A stretch of 64,000 nucleotides of DNA, from positions 1,240,001 through 1,304,000 of the forward strand of contig NZ_CP100756.1 in the NCBI RefSeq assembly GCF_024266705.1. The letters run 5' to 3'. The notes beneath the pieces are model-generated. The model made no database searches, was not told the origin of the DNA, and saw nothing but the letters and a program-made list of their open reading frames with translations. How positions within the stretch are numbered: the stretch's first letter is position 1; every line of letters starts with the position of its first letter. This stretch comes from Natrinema gelatinilyticum (GTDB lineage: Archaea > Halobacteriota > Halobacteria > Halobacteriales > Natrialbaceae). The position numbers and the translations under genes were made by a program. Below, in pieces: positions 7,146 to 14,671 of the stretch.

Positions 7146-7541
7146 ATGGACGCCGAACGCTGGTGGCAACCGTTCGTCGAGGCCGTTGCGCTCGTGTGGA
7201 TCGTGCTGTTCGTCGTCGACGTCGCGGTCAGCTTCGACTTGCTCGTCGTCTCCGAGTCACTCACAGAGACGATTCGGGGCGTCCTCCAGTGGCTCCTCGT
7301 CGTCTTTCTCCTCGATGTCGCGCTCCTCTATCGGTGGTCAGACCACGGACCGAAGAGGTTCGTTCACTCGAACTGGTTCCTCATCCTCACCGTGGTCCCG
7401 TGGTTCCGGCCGTTCCGGCTACTTCGCATCGGCCGACCGATCCGCGCGCTCCGGCTCCTCTCCAGGTCACGCCGGGTCGGCTCATTCCTCAACAAGATCC
7501 GTCGGAAGTGCCACAGTCTGTGGCATCGACTCCGCGACTGA
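7146..7541 (+). CDS. Voltage-sensor-only membrane protein (S1-S4, no pore)
   Basis: The 131-residue protein has four hydrophobic helices (about 11-30, 43-62, 75-86, 88-107) and an Arg-rich last helix (RPFRLLRIGRPIRALRLL, Arg at 88, 91, 94, 97, 100, 103). That is an S4 voltage-sensor pattern with acidic residues in S1 and S2 (D25, D57). There is no S5-P-S6 pore or selectivity filter. It ends in a basic tail (NKIRRKCHSLWHRLRD). It may be a proton channel or accessory subunit of a voltage-gated channel. Its 3' end overlaps the DUF389 gene on the other strand by 60 bp. Confidence 0.7.
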   Translation: MDAERWWQPFVEAVALVWIVLFVVDVAVSFDLLVVSESLTETIRGVLQWLLVVFLLDVALLYRWSDHGPKRFVHSNWFLILTVVPWFRPFRLLRIGRPIRALRLLSRSRRVGSFLNKIRRKCHSLWHRLRD

Positions 7542-8903
7542 GGACTCCACCAAGCGCGCCAGCCACTCATCGACGTGCCACCACGCGCTCCGTCCGTCGG
7601 CGGCGTCGCCGACCGTAGCCGCGCGCTGGTAGTCGACGAACCGAACGTCGACGTGGACCGATCGGCTCGTCCGCGCGTCGATCTCGGTCTGCAGGTTCTC
7701 CGCCAGTCCCTCGTATTCGAGACCGCTCGAGCGCCCCACAGTCACTGTCACCGAGACCTCGTCGCTGAACACGCTCGCGTCGTTGTACTCGGTCTTGACG
7801 CTGGCGAGTTCCAGCGAACTGTACTCGGCGTCCTCGAGTACGTCGTGAACTTCGTTGTTCGCCTGCTGTTCGAAGACGAGGTGCTGGTACGTCCCGAGGA
7901 CGGTCAGCGCGACGACGACCAGGAACAGGAGGACGACGATGGCATACGCGCCCGTACGGAGCGAGACGGCGGCGTTCTCGCGGACGTTGCGGATGACCGA
8001 CGAGCGATAGCCGAGCGCGATGAGCGTGAGGTACGCGGTGAGGTTGATGAACACGATGTTCATCAGGAGCAGGACGAGTCCGCCCGCGACGACGAGCGGC
8101 TCGCCCCAGGCCGTCCCGATGCCGGCCGCGGCGGCGGCGGGAACGATGGCCGCCGCAACGGCGACGCCGGCGAGTGAGACGGGGAGGTCGGTCGCGAGCG
8201 CGAGCGCGCCGGCGAACCCGGCCGCGATGGCGATGACGAGCGTCAGGAGGTTCGGCGTGCCGAACGCGCTCACCTGCCCGACGCGACCGATGTCCAGCGT
8301 CGGCTGGACGAACCCGGTCTGTTGTAAGAACACGCTCATCACGACCGCACCGACGTACGCGATGACGAGGCCCGTTGCCTGCGACGTGGCGCTGTCGACG
8401 ACCATCTCGCGGTCGCTGATGACGGCGCCGACGCTCGCAGAGAGCGTCGACCCCGCGAACGGCGCGATCACCATCGCGCCGACGATGACGATGGCAGAAT
8501 CCAGCAGGAGGCCGCCGACCGCCACGATCGCGCTCGCGATCGCGAACGCGAGGTACGTGGCGGTATCGGGTGTCAGGTCCTCCGCGCGCTCGCGAATCTC
8601 GGTGTGCGAGGCGCCGCGCCCGCCTTTCGGTCCCTCGACGTAGCGGTCCGTTATCTCCTCGACGTTCGGGACGCTCGCCCGATCGACGTCCGTCACGACA
8701 GTATACGTCTCCTCGTCGAGTCCAGCGTCGTACAGGTGTTCGAGAACCGTGTCCACGGCGCCCGTCGGGACCGGGATTTCCGCCAAACTCCCGTCCCGGC
8801 GACCGTCGGCCTCGCTGAAGAGGAACTCAACCTCCATCTCCGAGAGCACCTTCCGTACCGCGTCTTGGTCCTCGTCGGGAACGAAGACCCGAATGAGTCT
8901 CAT
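7482..8903 (-). CDS. DUF389 (TIGR00341) membrane protein
   Basis: The 473-residue protein has an N-terminal ferredoxin-like cytoplasmic domain (MRLIRVFVPDEDQDAVRKVL) with a second half to about residue 110. A core of about eight TM helices follows (VVGGLLLDSAIVIVGAMVIAP is not quoted further) with the conserved small-residue helix AAAIVPAAAAAGIGTAWGEP. A C-terminal soluble domain completes it. DUF389 proteins are conserved halobacterial and bacterial membrane proteins of unknown substrate. A TTAATAAAA box at -27 indicates a leaderless transcript. A paralogue lies at 34692-35984. Confidence 0.85.
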   Translation of the reverse strand: MRLIRVFVPDEDQDAVRKVLSEMEVEFLFSEADGRRDGSLAEIPVPTGAVDTVLEHLYDAGLDEETYTVVTDVDRASVPNVEEITDRYVEGPKGGRGASHTEIRERAEDLTPDTATYLAFAIASAIVAVGGLLLDSAIVIVGAMVIAPFAGSTLSASVGAVISDREMVVDSATSQATGLVIAYVGAVVMSVFLQQTGFVQPTLDIGRVGQVSAFGTPNLLTLVIAIAAGFAGALALATDLPVSLAGVAVAAAIVPAAAAAGIGTAWGEPLVVAGGLVLLLMNIVFINLTAYLTLIALGYRSSVIRNVRENAAVSLRTGAYAIVVLLFLVVVALTVLGTYQHLVFEQQANNEVHDVLEDAEYSSLELASVKTEYNDASVFSDEVSVTVTVGRSSGLEYEGLAENLQTEIDARTSRSVHVDVRFVDYQRAATVGDAADGRSAWWHVDEWLARLVESSVAESMPQTVALPTDLVEE

Positions 8904-8925
8904 ACCGAACGATCGGTGTGTACTC

Positions 8926-8936
8926 GTTTTATTAAC
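8926..8936 (-). promoter_or_regulatory. TATA box of DUF389 gene
   Basis: On the minus strand TTAATAAAACG lies about 27 bp before the ATG at 8903, the spacing of haloarchaeal leaderless promoters. The rest of the gap 8904-9247 shows no gene. A short CCGAG-TCCGG-CTCGG dyad is near 9060. Confidence 0.5.
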
Positions 8937-9247
8937 AGCTTACTACCGGCCAGCAACAGTGAGAATATGAGGCGGCACGGGACGGTACGTCAGCTACCAA
9001 CGGTGATACGTAAGTGAAACGGCCTCGGCACTCATAGGGCTCGTCACAACCGGGTGCCGAGTCCGGCTCGGAGCGGGTGCATCGTCATCGGCCACCTGAG
9101 CGTACGCCCATCGTTCCAAAGACGGTTTGGATTCCCGGCGAGTCCACCGCGTCACGTCATTTCAGACGGAGCGGTCACGGAGTTCGACGACCACAGGAAT
9201 CCCTCGAGAGCACCCACAATCCCAGAAACGCACTCGAGAACAGCCCC

Positions 9248-9457
9248 TTACGCGGCTTCGTCCGACGTACCGGTCGCAAAGGCCGCGTTCCACTCGTCGA
9301 TCAGGTTCTCGAGCCGGGATCGGTCCTGGTGGGAGAACGTCTGCGGGGCGCGTTCGGTGGCTGGCCGTAGGTCCTCGGTGACGGTGCTTGAGGGAGTCGT
9401 TTGCGTTCGGGTTCGATTCGGCGTCGGTTCGGGTCGGGAGAGGTGTTGTGTGCTCAT
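9248..9457 (-). CDS. Hypothetical 69-residue protein
   Basis: MSTQHLSRPEPTPNRTRTQT leads a polar, Thr/Pro-rich disordered half. A short amphipathic helix follows (DRSRLENLIDEWNAAFATG) with an acidic end. Such small proteins are common in haloarchaea and I do not recognise a family. The downstream gap 9458-9763 holds no gene. It has an AT-rich tract near 9565-9575 and two copies of CTCTGCCGATA 16 bp apart (9699-9726). Confidence 0.4.
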   Translation of the reverse strand: MSTQHLSRPEPTPNRTRTQTTPSSTVTEDLRPATERAPQTFSHQDRSRLENLIDEWNAAFATGTSDEAA

Positions 9458-9763
9458 GTCGGTCGGGTGGTGGTGATCGTCGAAAATCGGTACTCGTCGG
9501 CGACGGACTCAGGCTACTACGTGTACGTGTACGACCGACATCTCTACTCACCCCGTTTTCGACCCATAATAATAAAAGTTCGTGAGGTACATTCTCTCGC
9601 GAGGCAGGTGTGTGAAACGAGATACTATGGCAAAGAGTCGTGCAACAGACGACGGGCAACCGATCCGAACGTGGATGGGGCACTCGTTCTGCATCGCTCT
9701 CTGCCGATACTATTCTCTGCCGATAGTTTGAGAAGCCGCGGCCACATCCCCTCGAGTAACAGG

Positions 9764-10450
9764 ATGGCGAGCGACGATCGAGACGGTGCGGCGGACGTCG
9801 ACGTCAGCTTCGTGGTACCCGCACGAAACGAGGTCGATTACCTCGGAGCGACCCTCGCGAGCCTCGTCGCGCTAGACACCGACTACGCGTTCGAGGTGAT
9901 CGTCGTCGATGGCGGCTCCTGCGACGAGACCGTTGCGATCGCCCGCGACTACGACGTGACGGTCCTCCAGGAAGGCGGTTCGAGCATCGCGGCGGCGAGG
10001 AACCTCGGCGCCGACCGCGCGAGCGGAGTGTGGCTCGCTTTCGTCGACGCGGACACGCGAGTCCGGCCAACCTATCTGACCGAACTGCTCGGCTTCGTCG
10101 AAGCCAACGGGCTGGCGGCGGCGAGTTCCTACTGTCGGATTTCCGGCCCGCTGCGTGCCAAACTGATGGAGGCAACGATCAACCACGTCTTCTCGCGGCT
10201 CGAATACCCCATCCTGCCGGGGTTCAACTGCTTCGTCCACCGGCGCGCCTTCGCGGAGAGCGGGGGCTTTCCAGTGGTGGCGAACGAAGATACGGCGTTC
10301 AGCCGGGGGCTCTCGAGGCGACTGCCGACGGCGTACTATCCGTCAGTGCTGGTCGAGAGTTCCGGTCGCCGGATCGCCGAGTACGGGCTCACCGGAACGC
10401 TGTGGCACTACGCGCGACTGGACGTCAAACGACTCCGGGCCGTCGAGTGA
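9764..10450 (+). CDS. Family 2 glycosyltransferase
   Basis: The 228-residue GT-A protein has the nucleotide-binding start SFVVPARNEVDYLGATLASL, VIVVDGGSCDETVAIA, the acceptor Asp of AFVDADTRV (DxD-like) and a W-containing region near the C-terminus. It transfers a sugar from a nucleotide or dolichyl donor. It lacks the long C-terminal TM region of dolichol-phosphate mannosyltransferases. MASDDRDGAADV is used as start, since upstream codons are not protein-like. It is transcribed in the same direction as the flavin-oxidase-like gene. Confidence 0.85.
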   Translation: MASDDRDGAADVDVSFVVPARNEVDYLGATLASLVALDTDYAFEVIVVDGGSCDETVAIARDYDVTVLQEGGSSIAAARNLGADRASGVWLAFVDADTRVRPTYLTELLGFVEANGLAAASSYCRISGPLRAKLMEATINHVFSRLEYPILPGFNCFVHRRAFAESGGFPVVANEDTAFSRGLSRRLPTAYYPSVLVESSGRRIAEYGLTGTLWHYARLDVKRLRAVE

Positions 10451-10526
10451 GCGAAGCGGCGGACTCCTGCGAGCCACCGATACCGACGTGCCAGCCCTTT
10501 TCGTCCTCGCCGTCGGTGATAGGACC

Positions 10527-10913
10527 GTGTCGACCCTTCCAACGGAGGCGGAACGACTGCTCGAGAGCGAACCGGTGATAGCTCACCTGGGGACCTGCGT
10601 CGAGGGACGCCCCCACGTTGCGCCGGTCTGGTACCGATACGCGGACGGGATCGTCGAAATCGTCACGACGGGTCGAAAGCTGGCGAACGTCAGGCGGAAC
10701 CCGCGCGTGTCCCTGTCGATTCAGAAGGACGATGCGGGCCAAACGCGCTGGATGGTGTCCCTGCTGGGGACGGCGACGGTGATCGAAGACGAGGCCGAGA
10801 CGACCGCAGCCCGCCGTCGGATCAACGAGAAATACGGCGCCGGTCCCGACGCCTACGCCGACAACACGCTGGTCCGGATCGACGTCGGATCGGCGACGTA
10901 CCGGACGTACTGA
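10527..10913 (+). CDS. Pyridoxamine 5'-phosphate oxidase-like flavin protein
   Basis: The 128-residue split-barrel protein carries VIAHLGTCVEGRPHVAPVWY, VEIVTTGRKLANVRRNPRVS and a C-terminal VRIDVGSATYRTY. Such proteins bind FMN or F420. Given the F420 genes in this window, an F420-dependent role is possible but unproven. The GTG start at 10527 is preferred because GGTGAT sits 6 nt upstream. It may be co-transcribed with the upstream glycosyltransferase (76-bp gap). Confidence 0.75.
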   Translation: MSTLPTEAERLLESEPVIAHLGTCVEGRPHVAPVWYRYADGIVEIVTTGRKLANVRRNPRVSLSIQKDDAGQTRWMVSLLGTATVIEDEAETTAARRRINEKYGAGPDAYADNTLVRIDVGSATYRTY

Positions 10914-10946
10914 TCCCGATGTGGCGCATGGCGACGTCGGTTCGGA

Positions 10947-11543
10947 TCAGCGTCGAAAGAGACCCTGTGGGAGATCGCCGAATCCGCCGCCGTCGTAGCG
11001 GGCTGCGGTCCACCCGGCGTTCGTCGCCCCGTCGACGTCGGTATCGCTGTCTCCGATCATTCCGTACCGATCAGCCGGCAGTCGATCCTCGAGCAACCGA
11101 TACGGTGGCGTATCCGGCTTGTGGGCACCCACCTCGTAGGAGGTGACGACCGCGTCGAAGTAGGTATCGAGGTCGTGGGCACGAAGCTTCGCCAGTTGCC
11201 AGTCACGGAGTCCGTTCGTGAGCACGCCGAGGTCGTACGTCTCGGCCAACCGTTCGAGATCCTCGTGAGCGTTCTGCGGCGGCGACAGTGACTCGATCTC
11301 ACGCTCGAGGAGGGCGTTCGCATACGGTTCGGGATCGGTACAGCCATCGATCCGGGCGAACGCCCGACGAATCGGGTCGGGCTCGAGTGCCGAAAAATGC
11401 TCGAAGAACGCCTCGTCGTACGCCTCGAGCCACTCCTCGGGTGCGTCTCCCCGGACGTCTGCGATTGCGCTGGCCAGGAGATCGCGGTAGTTTCGACTCG
11501 TGCAAAGCAACGTTCCGTCGAGATCGAAGACGATAGCCGTCAT
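10947..11543 (-). CDS. HAD-superfamily hydrolase
   Basis: The 198-residue protein has motif I FDLDGTLL (nucleophile Asp, residue 6), motif II LTNG, motif III Lys in AHKPDTPPY and motif IV GDSDTDVDGA. A helical cap lies between motifs I and II. This is a phosphatase of the phosphoglycolate-phosphatase-like subfamily; the substrate is unknown. The ATG at 11543 gives the normal start right at motif I. The gene is convergent with the flavin oxidase gene. Confidence 0.85.
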   Translation of the reverse strand: MTAIVFDLDGTLLCTSRNYRDLLASAIADVRGDAPEEWLEAYDEAFFEHFSALEPDPIRRAFARIDGCTDPEPYANALLEREIESLSPPQNAHEDLERLAETYDLGVLTNGLRDWQLAKLRAHDLDTYFDAVVTSYEVGAHKPDTPPYRLLEDRLPADRYGMIGDSDTDVDGATNAGWTAARYDGGGFGDLPQGLFRR

Positions 11544-11669
11544 ATCGAAGCGTTCTCGAGAGGATGAGTCAAACGTGTCGGAAGATGTTTGACTGATCGG
11601 GGTGAATCGTGACGAGACGGCTACGAGAATCTCCCCGTTTTCCCGGCCCATTTTCGAGCGTCGTTCAGT

Positions 11670-12029
11670 GTGTTCGAAATGTTCACAGACGCGTCACGAG
11701 AACGGCGACCTGTGACCCGAAGATACGACAAACTGGTCCGGGACGACATTCCGAAACGCATCGAACGAAACGGGGACGTCCCGATCGTCCGAACAGCGAG
11801 CGACGACGAGGAATACGAGGAGTACCTCCACGAGAAACTCAGAGAAGAGGTCGAGGAGTACGAAGAGAGTCAGAATCCTGAGGAACTCGCGGATATTCTG
11901 GAAGTGATCCGCTCGATCAGGGAATTCGAGGGGCTTTCTGAACGTGAGCTTCGCGGCCTCCGTGACCGGAAAGCCGAGAAGCGAGGGAGGTTCGCGGAGC
12001 GAGTTATCCTCGAGCGAGTCGAATCGTAG
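11670..12029 (+). CDS. MazG-like / phosphoribosyl-ATP pyrophosphohydrolase-like protein
   Basis: The 119-residue protein has the all-alpha NTP pyrophosphatase pattern: RRYDKLVRDDIPKRIERNGD, then EYLHEKLREEVEEYEES and EELADILEVIRSI. The ExxE...ExxD metal site is visible in KLREEVEEY and ELADILEV. These enzymes remove damaged or excess NTPs. An inner ATG near 11680 could also serve. It is convergent with the deoxyhypusine synthase gene. Confidence 0.85.
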   Translation: MFEMFTDASRERRPVTRRYDKLVRDDIPKRIERNGDVPIVRTASDDEEYEEYLHEKLREEVEEYEESQNPEELADILEVIRSIREFEGLSERELRGLRDRKAEKRGRFAERVILERVES

Positions 12030-12071
12030 CGCTGGTTGACGACGGGCGTCGGACCTAGTTTCCGGTCGTCA

Positions 12072-13220
12072 CTACCTGTTTCGCTCGAGACGCTCGCGCG
12101 CCGCGGCGACCACGAGTGGGAGCGTGATCGTCGCGTCGGCGTAGACGGAGGCGTTCTCGGCGTTCTTCTCGAGTTTGCCCCATGAGCGAGCTTCGTCGAG
12201 GGTCGCGCCAGAGAGGCCGCCGGTCTGTTTGGGGTCCATCGTCAGCTGGACGGCGTAGTCGTAGGCGCCGGGGGTGACGAGCATCGTCTGGAGGGTAAAA
12301 TTCTTGGGGACGCCGCCGCCGACGACGAACGCGCCAGCTTCGTCGGCGTCGAACGCGATGTCAGTCAACGGTGTCATGTCGGCCAGCGCGTCCAGCGAGA
12401 ACGCGGAGGTCTGGGAGTACATCCACGCCTGGAGCCCGAGGACCGAGTCCTGGACGGCCGGGCAATAGACCGGTACGTCGTTCTCGTACGCGGCAGCGGC
12501 GATGCCGGAAGTCTCGTCGATGTCCTCGCGCGCGTTGATTTCGGCGTTGGCCCGCCCGAGTTCCTCGGTGAGCCGCTGAATGGAGACCGCCCCCTCGTCT
12601 TCGCATTCCGCCTCGAGGACCGGAAACACCTCCCCGCGCAAGTGGGATTCGAATGTCGCGAAGAACTCCTGGGGGAGATAGACGTTGTAGATGCGGTCGA
12701 CGCCCTCGTCCCGCAGCGTCTCGTCGTGTTCGCGTTCGGTCTTGCCTTCCGCGTGGACCTCGCCGTGGTGATGCTTGCCGCCGATGGCCTCGATGGCGTC
12801 GTGAGTGAGGTTTGCCCCGGTGGTGACGAGAACGTCGATGTAGCCGTCGCGGATCAGGTCCGCGACGATCGCCCGCATTCCCGTCGGTACCATCGCGCCC
12901 GCCAGACTGAAGAAGACAGTCACGTCGTCGTCGAACATCGCCTCCGTCACGTCGACCGCCTCGTGGAGGGACGCCGCACCGACCCCGGCGTTGCCGTACT
13001 CGTCCGCGAGGTCGCCGACCGTCATGCCCGCGCGGACCTCGGCGTGACCGATCGGGTCGTGCGAAAACGTGTGGCGCTCGGGTTCGTGGTGGCCGGCCGC
13101 CCCGTCGTCGTCTCCGTGGTCCGGCCCCTCGCTGCCGTGGTCGTGTTCCTCGCCGTTGGTACCGTGACCCTCGCGTCCGGTATCGCGTGTCTCGCTTCCG
13201 CTATCGGAGTCGTCGCTCAT
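12072..13220 (-). CDS. dys: Deoxyhypusine synthase with His/Asp-rich N-terminal extension
   Basis: This enzyme transfers the aminobutyl group of spermidine (or agmatine by the archaeal variant route) to a lysine of aIF5A. TTGANLTHDAIEAIGG, the NAD-binding region and the catalytic lysine in SWGKL (near residue 353, with YADATITLPL after it) are present. The 382 residues exceed the usual length because of an N-terminal tail of about 50 residues rich in His, Asp, Gly and Glu. The tail could bind metal. The start at 13220 is the only ATG before the tail. Confidence 0.92.
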   Translation of the reverse strand: MSDDSDSGSETRDTGREGHGTNGEEHDHGSEGPDHGDDDGAAGHHEPERHTFSHDPIGHAEVRAGMTVGDLADEYGNAGVGAASLHEAVDVTEAMFDDDVTVFFSLAGAMVPTGMRAIVADLIRDGYIDVLVTTGANLTHDAIEAIGGKHHHGEVHAEGKTEREHDETLRDEGVDRIYNVYLPQEFFATFESHLRGEVFPVLEAECEDEGAVSIQRLTEELGRANAEINAREDIDETSGIAAAAYENDVPVYCPAVQDSVLGLQAWMYSQTSAFSLDALADMTPLTDIAFDADEAGAFVVGGGVPKNFTLQTMLVTPGAYDYAVQLTMDPKQTGGLSGATLDEARSWGKLEKNAENASVYADATITLPLVVAAARERLERNR

Positions 13221-13461
13221 GTCCTCTGCTCCGCGAGCCACCGGTTTGAACGTCGCGGTCTCGCTTCTCCAGCCCGTCCCGACGTCGTGTCGGGCGCCGG
13301 TTCCTACCGTCCTCGACGCAACCACCAGACCGGAATCGGACAGGGGACGGTGCTCGCGCTCGAGACGCCGACGACGCCACCGCCCAGACGGCTCCGGCGG
13401 TGGAGAGCGCACGAAGGCAGGCCCATCGAGTCTGTGGATCGGTCGTCGTCATGGCTGGGCA

Positions 13462-13508
13462 CCCGAAATCGAATTCGGGCGATGCCAGACAGTCAGCGAA
13501 CGCTGACT
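13462..13508. promoter_or_regulatory. Two adjacent dyads upstream of dys
   Basis: CCCGAA-ATCGAA-TTCGGG (13462-13479) is followed by the perfect palindrome AGTCAGCGAACGCTGACT (13491-13508). They lie about 240-290 bp before the dys start, in a 536-bp stretch without a gene (13221-13756). The role could be an operator or a transcription end for NIF3 upstream. Confidence 0.35.
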
Positions 13509-13582
13509 ATCGTTATCGGCTGACTGCCAGACTTCCACGTCGGTCGGTGACAGTTGGCGTGACTGAAACGATCGGTAGGATA

Positions 13583-13698
13583 CGTGTAAACTACCCCCCT
13601 ACTCGCTCACTTCGTCTCGCTCCTCGAGCACGGGGGTCCACCTCGAATTACAGAGGTTCGAGGAGAAAGCCCACGACTGCAGTCGTGGGAGGATGTCA
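13583..13698 (+). mobile_element. Solo right end of an IS605/IS1341 (TnpB) type element
   Basis: GTGTAAACTACCCCCC opens a first stem closed by GGGGG near 13632. A second, perfect 20-bp palindrome (13670-13689) and GGAGGATGTCA follow. This two-hairpin layout is characteristic of the 3' ends of haloarchaeal tnpB elements, where it overlaps the noncoding guide RNA. No tnpB coding sequence precedes it here, so it is a solo end or remnant. Confidence 0.6.
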
Positions 13699-13756
13699 GG
13701 CTGAACAACTCCATCGGCGGGCGCAGCGTCCGATTCAGCCCGTCGATCTGTCACCA

Positions 13757-14524
13757 CTACAGCCCGGTCGGAACTTCGAGATACGTCGTCTCGAGGCCCC
13801 ATTCCTCGACCGTGTCCCGAATCGAGCGCACGCCGAACGTCTCGGTGGCGTAGTGGCCCGCGAGGACGACGTTGATACCGGCCTCTCGCGCTTCGTGGTA
13901 GACCTGCTGTTTGCCCTCGCCGGTCACCAGGACGTCCGCACCTGCCGCAACGGCTTCGTCGAGCCAATCGGTCCCGCTGCCGGTGACAATTGCCACGTCT
14001 TCAATCTCGTCGGGACCGAACGCGAGCAGGCGAACGGACTGGCCGCCGGTTTCGAGGGACGCCGCGAGGCGCTCTCGCAACTCCTCGGGCGCGTACGGCT
14101 CGGATGCCGACCCGCGCTGGCCGACGTATTCGGGGCCGAGTTCGCCGAAGGGGGATCGGTCCTCGAGTTCGAGCAGGTCGGCGACGCCGGCAGCGTTGCC
14201 GAGATCCTGGTGGCCGTCCAGCGGGAGATGAGAGACGTACAGCGCCACGTCCTGCTCGACTAGCGGCGCGATCCGGTCGTACGTCCGGCCCGTCACGCGG
14301 TCGAAACCGCCCCAGGAGAGTCCGTGGTGGACGACAAGTAGATCTGCGTCGGCATCGAGCGCACGGTCGACCGTCTCGCGAACGCCGTCGACGGCGAACG
14401 CGACGCGCTCGACCTCGGCCTCGTCCGGGCCGACCTGCAAGCCATTCGCGCTGGCGTCGATGTCGGCGTAATCGGCGGTTCGGAGTTCCTCGTCGAGTCG
14501 GTCGACGACGCTCGAGAGTTCCAT
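13757..14524 (-). CDS. NIF3-like dinuclear metal protein (GTP cyclohydrolase I type 2 homologue)
   Basis: The 255-residue protein has VVHHGLSWGG (metal-binding His pair), YVSHLPLDGH and a C-terminal GHYATETFGVRSI. These are the conserved metal ligands of the NIF3/DUF34 family, whose hexamers hold two metals. The biochemical role is not settled. The length is normal for archaeal members. It is co-directional with dys downstream. Confidence 0.88.
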   Translation of the reverse strand: MELSSVVDRLDEELRTADYADIDASANGLQVGPDEAEVERVAFAVDGVRETVDRALDADADLLVVHHGLSWGGFDRVTGRTYDRIAPLVEQDVALYVSHLPLDGHQDLGNAAGVADLLELEDRSPFGELGPEYVGQRGSASEPYAPEELRERLAASLETGGQSVRLLAFGPDEIEDVAIVTGSGTDWLDEAVAAGADVLVTGEGKQQVYHEAREAGINVVLAGHYATETFGVRSIRDTVEEWGLETTYLEVPTGL

Positions 14525-14671
14525 ACCGAGCCGTTCGCGCGCGGTCTCCTTGTATCCGGCTGGTTTCGACCATCACCGCGTCCGACGGTCGCAGTCACTC
14601 GCGGGACCGCACTCCGGAGACGGAACGCAACGCGAAATCGAAAACCCACTGCCGAAACCGCTGCTCCCGCG

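Noticed and set aside
10947..11651. Longer N-terminal start of the HAD hydrolase at 11651
   Set aside because: The catalytic strand starts at MTAIVFDLDG; the extra 36 residues are polar and unlike the family.
13201..13452. 83-codon minus frame upstream of dys
   Set aside because: Overlaps the dys N-terminus and is Arg/Ser-rich; nothing suggests that it is translated.
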